From: an uncultured Oscillospiraceae bacterium
Lineage (GTDB): Bacteria; Bacillota; Clostridia; Oscillospirales; Oscillospiraceae
Assembly (NCBI GenBank): GCA_900758315.1
Contig: CAAERF010000555.1
Coordinates: 1-25,836, forward strand
Length of the DNA stretch: 25,836 nt
Reading direction: 5' to 3'
Shown piece by piece: positions 7,889 to 15,463 of this stretch (positions within the stretch are counted from its first letter, which is position 1; the number at the start of each line of letters is the position of its first letter). The translations under genes were made by a program, and so were the position numbers. A model generated the notes under the pieces. That model made no database searches, was not told the origin of the DNA, and was given only the letters and a program-made list of their open reading frames with translations.

Positions 7889-7936
7889 ATCTGGCGGGAC
7901 AGAGTACCTGAATAGAAACAGAGGGGAGGACCGGAG

Positions 7937-8524
7937 ATGGACTGTCATTTTTATGCCCTGATGGCCCGGATGCGCTACATTCAGCGCTGGGCGCTGATGC
8001 GAAACACGGAGCCGGAGAACATTCAGGAGCACTCCCACATGGTGGCGGTGCTGGCCCACGCCCTGGTGCTGATCCAGAACCGGTACTACGGCGGGCAGCT
8101 GGACCCGGGACAGGCGGTGCTGCTGGCCCTGTACCACGATGCCACCGAGATCCTCACCGGCGACCTGCCCACGCCCATCAAGTACTACAATCCGGACCTG
8201 CGCAGTTCCTATCAGGTGGTGGAGGACGCGGCGGCCCGACGGCTGCTGGACCTGCTGCCGGAGGAGCTGCGGGGAGATTACGAGCCACTTCTGCTGGAGC
8301 CGGACCCGGAGCTGGCGGCGGTGGTCAAGGCGGCGGACAAGCTGGACGCCTATCTGAAGTGCGTCAAGGAGCTGAAGGCCGGGAACGCGGAGTTCCGCAA
8401 GGCCAAGGAACAGACCTACGCCGCGCTGATGCGCAATCCGCTGCCCGCCCTCCAGCACTTTATTCTGCACTTTTTACCCAGCTTTGAGCTGACATTAGAC
8501 GAGCTGAACGGCTCGACGATCTGA
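7937..8524 (+). CDS. yfbR: 5'-deoxynucleotidase, YfbR family (HD domain)
   Basis: A 195-residue HD-domain phosphohydrolase closely resembling E. coli YfbR, which dephosphorylates deoxyribonucleoside 5'-monophosphates in the cytosol. The metal and catalytic set is visible: EHS with H32, YHDATE with H67, D68 and E71, TGDLPTP with D76, and a late Asp in KAADKLDAYL (D134/D137). The N-terminal SHF-type start followed by an arginine-rich RMRYIQRWALMRN segment is also as in YfbR. Length is typical (199 in E. coli). The ATG has GGGGAGGA upstream. It is the first gene of a plus-strand cluster; the ACT gene begins 44 bases after it. Its mRNA may start at 7502 and so carry array R3 as a long structured leader. 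Confidence 0.93.
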   Translation: MDCHFYALMARMRYIQRWALMRNTEPENIQEHSHMVAVLAHALVLIQNRYYGGQLDPGQAVLLALYHDATEILTGDLPTPIKYYNPDLRSSYQVVEDAAARRLLDLLPEELRGDYEPLLLEPDPELAAVVKAADKLDAYLKCVKELKAGNAEFRKAKEQTYAALMRNPLPALQHFILHFLPSFELTLDELNGSTI

Positions 8525-8568
8525 AAAAGAAAACCAATATTTTTGATAGAGAAGGAGACAGAACAACT

Positions 8569-8838
8569 ATGCGCGCTATTGTCACTGTGGTCGCAAAGGA
8601 CCGGGTCGGAATCATCGCAACCGTCTGCAACCTGCTGGCCAAATACCGGGTCAACGTACTGGACATCAGCCAGACCGTTATGCAGGACTACTTCACCATG
8701 ATTATGATGGTGGACGCCACCGAGTGTGAGCTGCCCATCGCCCAGCTGATTCAGGTCATGAAGGAAGAGGGCCTGAAGCAGGAGCTGGATATCCACGTCC
8801 AGCGGGAAGACATCTTCAACGCCATGCATCGGATTTGA
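8569..8838 (+). CDS. ACT domain protein, UPF0237 family
   Basis: An 89-residue stand-alone ACT domain. The N-terminal MRAIVTVVAKDRVGIIATVC gives the beta-alpha pattern with the DRVGI ligand-loop motif typical of amino-acid-sensing ACT domains, and the chain ends after one domain. Family UPF0237 has no agreed function; binding of an amino acid or other small ligand is inferred from the fold. It is preceded by AAGGAGA and followed after nine bases by the UPF0210 gene, whose ribosome binding site overlaps this gene's TGA. UPF0237 and UPF0210 are adjacent in many Firmicutes, so the ACT domain is likely a sensor or regulator subunit for its neighbour. Confidence 0.92.
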   Translation: MRAIVTVVAKDRVGIIATVCNLLAKYRVNVLDISQTVMQDYFTMIMMVDATECELPIAQLIQVMKEEGLKQELDIHVQREDIFNAMHRI

Positions 8839-8847
8839 GGTGGGACC

Positions 8848-10206
8848 ATGCTGACAAGAAAGGAAATCATGCAGACCCTGGATATGATTGACCAGCAGCA
8901 TCTGGACATTCGTACCATCACCATGGGTATTTCCCTGCTCTCCTGCTGCCACCCGGACCCGGAGGAGGCCTGCCGGAGAATTTACGATAAGATCTGCCGT
9001 CACGCCGAACGCCTGGTGGCCACCGGCGAGCAGATCGAGCTGGAATTCGGCATTCCCATCGTCAACAAGCGGATCTCAGTGACGCCCATGGCCCTGGTGG
9101 CAGGGGCCAGCGAGACGGCGGACTACGTGCCCTTCGCCAAGGCTATGGACCGGGCTGCCAAGACCTGCGGCGTCAACTTCATCGGCGGCTACTCCGCCCT
9201 AGTCCACAAGGGTATGACCGACGCAGACCGGAAGCTGATCGCCTCCATTCCCGAGGCCCTGGCGGTGACCGACTTTGTCTGTTCCTCCGTCAACGTGGGC
9301 TCCACACGGGCGGGCATCAACATGGACGCCGTCCGGCTCATGGGCGAGACCGTGAAGAAAACCGCTCTGCGCACCGCCGACCAGGACGGTCTGGGCTGCG
9401 CCAAGCTGGTGGTGTTCTGCAACGCGGTGGAGGACAACCCCTTTATGGCCGGCGCGTTCCACGGCGTGGGCGAGGCGGAGTCCATCATCAACGTGGGCGT
9501 CTCCGGTCCCGGCGTGGTCTATCACGCCCTCCAGTCGGTGAAGGGACAGCCCTTTGACCAGGTGGCGGAGACGGTGAAGAAGACCGCTTTCCGGGTCACC
9601 CGGATGGGACAGCTGGTGGCCCGTGAGGCCAGCCAGCGCCTGGACGTGCCCTTCGGCATCGTGGACCTGTCCCTGGCGCCCACTCCGGCGGTGGGCGACT
9701 CGGTGGCCCGGATTCTGGAGGAGATGGGTCTGGAGCGCTGCGGCACCCACGGCACCACCGCGGCGCTGGCCCTGCTCAACGACGCGGTGAAGAAGGGCGG
9801 CGTCATGGCGTCCAGCCACGTGGGCGGCCTGTCCGGCGCCTTTATCCCGGTCAGTGAGGACGAGGGCATGATCGCCGCCGCCGAATCCGGCGTGCTGACC
9901 ATGGACAAGCTGGAGGCCATGACCTGCGTGTGCTCGGTGGGCCTGGATATGATCGCCGTGCCCGGCGACACCACCAGCGACACCATCGCCGCCATCATTG
10001 CCGACGAGGCGGCCATCGGCATGGTGAACAACAAGACCACTGCCGTCCGCGTCATTCCCGCCCAGGGAAAGGACGTGGGCGACCGGATTGAGATGGGCGG
10101 TCTGCTGGGCTCCGCACCGGTGATGCCGGTCCACAAGGAGTCCGCGGCGGACTTCATCGCCCGGGGTGGCCGGATTCCCGCACCGCTCCACAGCCTGAAA
10201 AACTGA
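8848..10206 (+). CDS. UPF0210 / DUF711 family protein (PFL-like fold)
   Basis: A 452-residue cytosolic protein of the UPF0210 (DUF711) family. The start ([14 protein letters not shown]), the TMGISLLSC block near 25-34, [17 protein letters not shown] near 68-84 and conserved Gly-rich segments in the second half ([20 protein letters not shown], about 297-316) are family signatures; length is normal. Some members are described as similar to glycyl-radical (PFL) proteins, but I see no activase partner here, and the biochemical function is unknown. GAGGTGG precedes the ATG. It is expressed with the ACT protein upstream, and its TGA overlaps the ATG of the LOG-family gene (ATGA), so translation of the two is coupled. 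Confidence 0.9.
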   Translation: MLTRKEIMQTLDMIDQQHLDIRTITMGISLLSCCHPDPEEACRRIYDKICRHAERLVATGEQIELEFGIPIVNKRISVTPMALVAGASETADYVPFAKAMDRAAKTCGVNFIGGYSALVHKGMTDADRKLIASIPEALAVTDFVCSSVNVGSTRAGINMDAVRLMGETVKKTALRTADQDGLGCAKLVVFCNAVEDNPFMAGAFHGVGEAESIINVGVSGPGVVYHALQSVKGQPFDQVAETVKKTAFRVTRMGQLVAREASQRLDVPFGIVDLSLAPTPAVGDSVARILEEMGLERCGTHGTTAALALLNDAVKKGGVMASSHVGGLSGAFIPVSEDEGMIAAAESGVLTMDKLEAMTCVCSVGLDMIAVPGDTTSDTIAAIIADEAAIGMVNNKTTAVRVIPAQGKDVGDRIEMGGLLGSAPVMPVHKESAADFIARGGRIPAPLHSLKN

Positions 10207-10748
10207 TGCGTATCTGTGTCTACGGCTCGCTGAACCCGCCGGCAAACCCGGCCTGGGAACGGTGGGCGGCGGAGTTTGGTCGCCAGCTGGCCCGGCAGGG
10301 CCACGTGTTTCTCTTCGGCGGCGGCGGTACCGGACTGCTGGGAACTGCGGCCCGGGCAGCCCGGGATGCAGGTGGCGTGCTCACCGCCGTGGTCCGGACC
10401 GACCGGTGCTGGGAAACGCCGCTGGAGGGCGCGTATCAGCGCATCGAAGTCTCCGGTTATCGGGAGCGCAAGCGCGTGATGGAGGAGTCAGCCGACGGAT
10501 TTGTGATACTGCCCGGCGGCATCGGCACCCTGGACGAGTGCGTGGAGACGTTAATTCTGGAGAGCCGCTGGAAGCCGGTGGCGATCTACCAGCCCGATGG
10601 CTACTACGAGTCTCTGCGGGCGTTTTTCCAACAGGCTGCGGCGGAGGGTCTGCTCTCGTCGGATTGGAACCCGGACGCCTGGTTCTGCAATACGATGGAC
10701 CAGCTCTGGGATACGCTTCTGAGGGATTTGCCCCACAGTGAAGAGTAA
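10206..10748 (+). CDS. LOG family protein (nucleoside-5'-monophosphate phosphoribohydrolase-like)
   Basis: A 180-residue Rossmann-type protein of the LOG family, often misnamed lysine decarboxylase. Characterised members split a nucleoside 5'-monophosphate into base and ribose 5-phosphate. Diagnostic motifs are GGGGTGLLG at 38-46 and PGGIGTLDE at 103-111, whose Glu is catalytic in the family, with RERKR at 86-90 in the position of the usual R...M helix. Length is near the typical 180-195. The ATG overlaps the UPF0210 stop. Together with yfbR, a nucleotidase, this gives the operon a nucleotide clean-up flavour (inference). The bidirectional terminator at 10793 follows its TAA by 44 bases. Confidence 0.88.
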   Translation: MRICVYGSLNPPANPAWERWAAEFGRQLARQGHVFLFGGGGTGLLGTAARAARDAGGVLTAVVRTDRCWETPLEGAYQRIEVSGYRERKRVMEESADGFVILPGGIGTLDECVETLILESRWKPVAIYQPDGYYESLRAFFQQAAAEGLLSSDWNPDAWFCNTMDQLWDTLLRDLPHSEE

Positions 10749-10792
10749 ATACGCCGGAGGCACTGACATATCGACAGGTCCCGGTAGATAGG

Positions 10793-10836
10793 AAAACCCC
10801 GTCTGATCTCCAACTGGAGGTCAGACGGGGTTTTTT
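10793..10836. terminator. Strong bidirectional intrinsic terminator
   Basis: AAAACCCCGTCTGA (10793-10806) pairs with TCAGACGGGGTTTT (10821-10834), with an inner CTCCA/TGGAG stem, and six T's follow on the plus strand. On the minus strand the flanking A's become the T-tract. It sits between two convergent genes and can serve both. Confidence 0.93.
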
Positions 10837-10857
10837 ATCGTATTATCCGGATTTCGG

Positions 10858-13800
10858 TTAGGAATGTTTCCGTTTTGTGCCGTAAACAATCATTCCGCCC
10901 AGACTGACGATGCTTACCAGCATAAGAGCGCCCCACAGGAAAACCTGAGATTGATCGCCCGTTTTCGGATTTTCAGAGCCACCGGTCTTGGACGTGGCCG
11001 TACCGCTGGTCTTATCCTTCTTGGTACTGGCTGTATGAGTCACCTTACCCTTGGCCGTACCCTTTGGCTCTGCTTTCCCGCATACCGTACATTTCCCGTC
11101 CTGGTAAGAATGGTCTGTCTGGCTGCCTTCGTCAATGACAGTGTTAGTCGCTCCACAACCGTAGTCGCACACAGCCGTTTTGGTTCCATCTGCTTCACAG
11201 GTCGCATTGCCGTCGGACACATAGTCTGTAAAGCTGTGGTCAATCGGCGTGCCACTGGTGAAGGTCTCGGTGGTGCTGACATAACCGCATACAGAGCAGG
11301 ATTGGTAGTACACTGCCGCATCGACACAGGTTGCGTCAGACTTTTTGGCCTCATCCTTCACGATATTGGCAAAGTCATGAGTGGCGATTTCGCTTTTTTC
11401 GCCGCAGGCACATGCATGCCAATGGCTTTCGGCGTTGGATACCCAGCTGTCGCCATAGCTGTGGGTATGAGTGGGCTCACTGGTATAGGAGCAGTCGATA
11501 GAGCCGATGGTCAGGGCGCCGGAGGTAACACCATCGGTGAAACGGTACACAGGCCGCTGTCCGTCCACGGTAAATTCAGGGTCGGCAATGGCAAAGCCTT
11601 CGTTGTTGGCTGTCTTGTCCACGCCTGCCGCAGGAGTTACATGAACCACAGCAGGCTCATTCGCACCGTTAAAGGTAAGGACTGCGGCCATGTTGCCATA
11701 GCCGTCATCGGCTGCCACCCATAATTTCTTTTCGTAAGTGTCATAGTCCAGGGCCATAGCGCCGCCCAGCTTACTGTCGATGTCAGCGATCTGCACCACG
11801 GTACTGTCAGCATTTAGCACATAGGCGTAAACGTGGCCATTATCCTCCAGCGCGACGAAGAATACGCCGCCTGCCACGGCATTGGGATAGTTGGCAGGGT
11901 CAAAGGCGGCATTGGTGTTCTGGTCGAAGAGCACACCGGATACCTCTGCGTTGGCGACCCACTCCACGGCCTCGATGCCGGTGTTGGCGGCCACATCAGG
12001 GAGGGTGGCGGTGAGATCCCACTGCTGCATGGCGTTTTGCGTGTCACCCTCGGCACGGGGATCAGCCTTCAGAATCACGTTGTAGTTGACGCCCTTGTTG
12101 GAGTTGTCGCGCTCGGAGGCTAGGTACACAAAGCCGTCACTGTCCACGGTGATGCCCTCGGTGTCAGGGCCCTTGGCAGTGGGCGTCACGAAATTCACGG
12201 TCTTGCCATTCTCAAAGCCCTCGGCAAAGGTCAGGGTGCCGTCGGCGGCAACGTCCAGGACCCAGAACGTACCGGTGCCGTTGTCCACGGCGTAGAGCTG
12301 CCCATTATGGAAGTCCAGGCCGGAGGAGTCCTCCAGGAAGCTCAGGTCAGAGGTGGTGACGATATCGCTGCCGGGCCAGACGATCACTTCGGGCGTGCCG
12401 GCAAACACATTGGCCGCACCAGGAGTTGCCTCCAGTGTATTGCGGTATTCGGTGCCGGTCACATTGGGGTACAGGCCCCAAGTGGGATCGGTATGACCTT
12501 CCCATGTGGTGGAGGCGATGAGAACACCGTTTTCAAACAGACGGACGGAGTCTCCCTTCCCCAGACCAAAGCCGAATTCATCATCGGTGATGACAAGAAA
12601 GCCATTGGCGGGGATGGGGGGACCTTCGGGGATCACATATTCGTGGGTATCGTCATTGTCCTTGATGACGATACCGGAGATGTCCAGTGCCGCATCGGTG
12701 GGGTTTGCCAGTTCAATCCAGTCGGGACCACCATCGGGATCATTGGACTGCACCTCGTTGATGACCACGGGGTTGACCACGATGTTGGCTTTTCCCTTGG
12801 TGGCGGTGGCGAAGTCAATGAGCTCACCGGTACCGTCGGGAATCCGGGCATAGACCCCTTCGGCGTGCTGTTCCCACGCATAAGTGGCAACGACCGCCCC
12901 ATCTGCGTTGTAGATGGTCACGCTGTCCTCCTTGCCCAGGCCGAACGTGAAGTGGATGCCGCCGTCAAAGACATAGAACGCGCCGGGCTCCAGAATGGTA
13001 CCTGCGGCAACAGGAGTGATGTCAGCAGCGTGACCAACGGGGTCATTGTCATACAGATACCAGCCGGAGATATCCACGGCAGTGGTGCCTGCGTTATAAA
13101 CCTCTACCCAGTCGGTGTCGTCGCCATTGGACTCCACCTCGTTGATGACCACTGCGGGCGCGTACCAGCTGTTGGCGGCGCCAGGAGTCTCCGGCATCAG
13201 CACGAAAGAGCCGGTGCCATCGGGATAACGGCCCCAGGAGGCGGCGGATTCATCACCGTCCACATTGGCGTGCTCTGTCCAGCTGTGGCTGTCCACCACG
13301 CTGCCCGCAGCATTGTACAGGCGGATGGAGTCACCGGATCCGATGCCAATGGCCTCGTCGAAAGCACCTTCTACGTAGGTGTCGGTGCTGTCATCAAAAA
13401 TCAGGCCCACGGAATCGGCCTTTACCAGCAGGAGGCTGCCTGCCTGAATTGTAGTGCCGTGGGCGAAGCGCCAGCGGTGGTCATCGGAGTTGTCCCGAAG
13501 TTCCCATCCGGTCAGATCCAGGGCGGTGTCACCGATGTTCATCAGCTCCACCCAGTCATCAGGTGAGGAGTTGACCTCGTTAATCACCAGGGCGCCGGTG
13601 GTAACGGCAGGAGCGTCCTCGGACTCCCCGGGTTCCTTGGTCTCCACGGTGTTGACAGCTCCCTTCGTGGGAGCCTGATCCACAAATTCGCCGCTTTCCG
13701 TGCGGGAATAAGTGCCCTCAGCATGACTGGTCCAGGAGAAGGAATCCACCACATTACCTGCGGCATCGTAAAGCGTGACGGTATCCGCTTTCCCCAGGCC

Positions 13801-14142
13801 AAAGTCGAAGTTTACGGTTTCTTCCAGCACCAGCACCTCATCGGCCTTCAGCACAGTACCCTCTGCCAGAGGATAGGTGCTGGCTTCCTCAACACGTTCT
13901 GTGCCCTTATCGTCGGTGATGTACCAGCCGCTGATGTCCGCATCGGTTTCGCCAGCGTTAATGATCTCTACCCAATCGTTGCCTCCATCGGCATCGTCGG
14001 ATTCGATCTCATTGATAAGAATCTTGCTTGTCACTTCTGAAACTTCTGCTGCATATACATTTTGGATCGGTATCGATACCAAACCCACTGCCACGCATGC
14101 ACTAAGCAGACGGCGCAGACTGTTATTCCTCTTTCCTTTCAT
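10858..14142 (-). CDS. Cell-wall-anchored surface protein with four lamin-tail domains and NPKTG sorting signal
   Basis: A 1094-residue secreted protein. I place the start at ATG 14142 (AAAGGA upstream, then a signal peptide of about 32 residues ending in VYAA); an in-frame start 28 codons upstream would spoil the signal peptide. After it come four lamin-tail (LTD) repeats at about 40-162, 184-323, 330-452 and 458-577, each opening with (V/L)INE(V/I) and DWVE, with FGLGK-DSV-LY motifs inside. Residues 585-882 resemble an esterase-like/SdiA-regulated beta-propeller (SSGLDFHNGQLYAVDN, TEGITVDSDGFVYLASE). Residues 890-1022 hold Cys/His repeats (HWHACACG, CSVCG, CTVCG) common in gut Clostridia surface proteins and possibly metal-binding. 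The end has NPKTGD (1058-1063), one membrane helix and a basic KRKHS tail, the pattern for sortase anchoring. No sortase gene is in the window. Binding target or enzymatic role is unknown. Confidence 0.88.
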   Translation of the reverse strand: MKGKRNNSLRRLLSACVAVGLVSIPIQNVYAAEVSEVTSKILINEIESDDADGGNDWVEIINAGETDADISGWYITDDKGTERVEEASTYPLAEGTVLKADEVLVLEETVNFDFGLGKADTVTLYDAAGNVVDSFSWTSHAEGTYSRTESGEFVDQAPTKGAVNTVETKEPGESEDAPAVTTGALVINEVNSSPDDWVELMNIGDTALDLTGWELRDNSDDHRWRFAHGTTIQAGSLLLVKADSVGLIFDDSTDTYVEGAFDEAIGIGSGDSIRLYNAAGSVVDSHSWTEHANVDGDESAASWGRYPDGTGSFVLMPETPGAANSWYAPAVVINEVESNGDDTDWVEVYNAGTTAVDISGWYLYDNDPVGHAADITPVAAGTILEPGAFYVFDGGIHFTFGLGKEDSVTIYNADGAVVATYAWEQHAEGVYARIPDGTGELIDFATATKGKANIVVNPVVINEVQSNDPDGGPDWIELANPTDAALDISGIVIKDNDDTHEYVIPEGPPIPANGFLVITDDEFGFGLGKGDSVRLFENGVLIASTTWEGHTDPTWGLYPNVTGTEYRNTLEATPGAANVFAGTPEVIVWPGSDIVTTSDLSFLEDSSGLDFHNGQLYAVDNGTGTFWVLDVAADGTLTFAEGFENGKTVNFVTPTAKGPDTEGITVDSDGFVYLASERDNSNKGVNYNVILKADPRAEGDTQNAMQQWDLTATLPDVAANTGIEAVEWVANAEVSGVLFDQNTNAAFDPANYPNAVAGGVFFVALEDNGHVYAYVLNADSTVVQIADIDSKLGGAMALDYDTYEKKLWVAADDGYGNMAAVLTFNGANEPAVVHVTPAAGVDKTANNEGFAIADPEFTVDGQRPVYRFTDGVTSGALTIGSIDCSYTSEPTHTHSYGDSWVSNAESHWHACACGEKSEIATHDFANIVKDEAKKSDATCVDAAVYYQSCSVCGYVSTTETFTSGTPIDHSFTDYVSDGNATCEADGTKTAVCDYGCGATNTVIDEGSQTDHSYQDGKCTVCGKAEPKGTAKGKVTHTASTKKDKTSGTATSKTGGSENPKTGDQSQVFLWGALMLVSIVSLGGMIVYGTKRKHS

Positions 14143-14457
14143 GAGACATCCTTTCTTGCATCTCGATAGCTGGGGAGTGCACAAGATGCGGTGTAATACG
14201 GGCCTGATGCAGAAGTGGAAGCGCAATCGTTGTTTTTTACATCAGGTGATCCATGCCAAGTATAACGGAGCACTGTAAAATCCGAAATCAAACAAGAATC
14301 AAATCTGTGTAAAAAGTAGATTAAATCGCCCAACACCAGATCAATACAGAATTTATCGCGCAGAAGTGAGCTGGTTTTCATTCAACGCGGAAAATAGCCC
14401 TGACATTTGAATGTCAGGGCTATTTCACTTGATAAAGAGATCGAGCATCTGTCCACG
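14143..14457. other. AT-rich intergenic region upstream of the surface protein gene
   Basis: These 315 bases contain the terminator at 14391-14425 and a TATACT on the minus strand with no good -35 at the right distance (a TTTACA is only 9 bases away). Promoter assignment for the surface protein is therefore open. I see no gene or repeat here. Confidence 0.6.
14391..14425 (-). terminator. Intrinsic terminator of the HhH-GPD glycosylase gene
   Basis: A 15-bp perfect stem (14392-14406 with 14411-14425) around a TTGA/TCAA loop; on the minus strand the stem ends in ATTTTCC. It is 33 bases after the glycosylase stop codon. The A-rich other side could let it act weakly on the plus strand too. Confidence 0.8.
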
Positions 14458-15219
14458 TTATTTCCAGCTACAGTATGTACCCTGTAGCCGGCATTGGTCG
14501 CAATGGGGCTTTTCGGTGCATATCATTCCGTTATCATGGGAGCAGAAAAGCCACAGAATCGCATCAATTCGACTGGGCAAATAACCTGTTTCGGACGATA
14601 TCGCGTTGATGATATCGATTGATTCCAGTTCACCAGCGACCTCATTGGGAGAGTATCCCAACCGTTTGCTTCCTAATACACGCCGAATGTGGGTGTCCGG
14701 TTTCGCCGCATCGATGCCCACATTTCGCAGGTATTCCATGGCCAGAGCCAGTCCGAGCGCGTTTATTTTGTATTTGAGGCTGTTGGCGAGCAGGTCTGCA
14801 ATTTCAAGAGGAATTCCGCTCAGCACAAAATGGTCAAGGGAACCGAATTCCTGTTCGATACGTTCGAATTTGTGGATATTGCCATGCAGGGCATTCATTT
14901 GTTTTCGGATCCCACGATTTCCGCATTTGATTGCCAGTATTTCCTCAATAAAGTATTCGGGAGAAGTATCAAGAATCTTATCCTTATCGTAATGGAAGAA
15001 GATTTCGTCGATCCGATCAATATTGGCTTCTATCTGCATCCAGGGGCGGTTGTTGCTCAGCTGCGAATAGATCAAAGCACGAATATGCTCCGACATGGAA
15101 AACGTCTTTCCCTCAGCGCGTTGTTGGATCCAGTCCAGATGGGTTAAATGATCGAATGATATGTGCCTGTCTCGAAGCATTGCCTCAATTTCCGAAAGAA
15201 TAGCACAGCTGTTCTGCAT
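14458..15219 (-). CDS. HhH-GPD base-excision DNA glycosylase with C-terminal Fe-S loop
   Basis: A 253-residue endonuclease III-superfamily protein. The helix-hairpin-helix region is around 149-170 (LKYKINALGLALAMEYLRN) and is followed by KPDTHIRRVLG, whose D175 matches the catalytic Asp of Nth/MutY (VDTHI). The last residues hold four cysteines, C234, C240, C243 and C250, spaced 5-2-6 instead of the usual 6-2-5. The damage specificity is not readable. The start is ATG 15219 with a perfect AAGGAGGAG; an upstream extension to 15306 would run through the promoter at 15260-15287. The gene is clearly less GC-rich than its neighbours (28 and 20 G+C in the 60-base lines from 14881 and 14941), suggesting acquisition. 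It has its own promoter and terminator, so it is monocistronic. Confidence 0.75.
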   Translation of the reverse strand: MQNSCAILSEIEAMLRDRHISFDHLTHLDWIQQRAEGKTFSMSEHIRALIYSQLSNNRPWMQIEANIDRIDEIFFHYDKDKILDTSPEYFIEEILAIKCGNRGIRKQMNALHGNIHKFERIEQEFGSLDHFVLSGIPLEIADLLANSLKYKINALGLALAMEYLRNVGIDAAKPDTHIRRVLGSKRLGYSPNEVAGELESIDIINAISSETGYLPSRIDAILWLFCSHDNGMICTEKPHCDQCRLQGTYCSWK

Positions 15220-15259
15220 AGGAACGCTCCTCCTTATTGTATCTGACTCCTCCTGTATG

Positions 15260-15287
15260 ATTATAGTGGAAAATGGGAAAAAGTCCA
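15260..15287 (-). promoter_or_regulatory. Promoter of the HhH-GPD glycosylase gene
   Basis: Minus-strand TGGACT (15282-15287), 16 bases, then a perfect TATAAT (15260-15265), about 40 bases before the chosen start. It also rules out the longer reading of the gene. Confidence 0.65.
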
Positions 15288-15309
15288 TTCCGTTTGCGAA
15301 AAGCAAAAC

Positions 15310-15348
15310 ATAAGCGATACCCGGTCATAAAAGCCAGGCATCGCTTAT
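15310..15348 (-). terminator. Terminator-like hairpin behind the MATE gene
   Basis: ATAAGCGAT (15310-15318) pairs with ATCGCTTAT (15340-15348), with further CC/GG pairs inside. On the minus strand it is followed by GTTTTGCTTTT. It is the first conventional terminator-like structure after the MATE stop, beyond array R4. Confidence 0.5.
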
Positions 15349-15364
15349 TTATATGGTGTGTTCC

Positions 15365-15462
15365 TGCGCCGATTTTTTAATCGGCGCAGCAAAAGTTTTC
15401 GGTCAAGCCTTTTACAAAAGGCTTACGGGGGTCCAGGGGCAGCGCCCCTGGGGGCAAAGCCC
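15365..15462. repeat. Mosaic palindrome array R4 (3' side of the MATE gene)
   Basis: On the plus strand: TGCGCCGATT/AATCGGCGCA (15365-15388, perfect 10-bp stem), the linker AAAAGTTTTCGGTC (15391-15404), AAGCCTTTT/AAAAGGCTT (15405-15424), CCAGGGGC/GCCCCTGG (15433-15451) and a small GGGC/GCCC (15452-15462). The MATE stop codon is at 15464-15466. The same order of units occurs at 17406-17485 behind mrp. Confidence 0.92.
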
Positions 15463-15463
15463 T

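Noticed and set aside
12307..13566. A 419-codon plus-strand frame inside the surface protein
   Set aside because: Antisense to repeated lamin-tail domains; its apparent repeats mirror the DNA repeats, and there is no ribosome site or family resemblance.
15365..15462. Arrays as CRISPR or attachment sites
   Set aside because: No regular spacing or unique spacers, and no cas, integrase or tRNA gene nearby.
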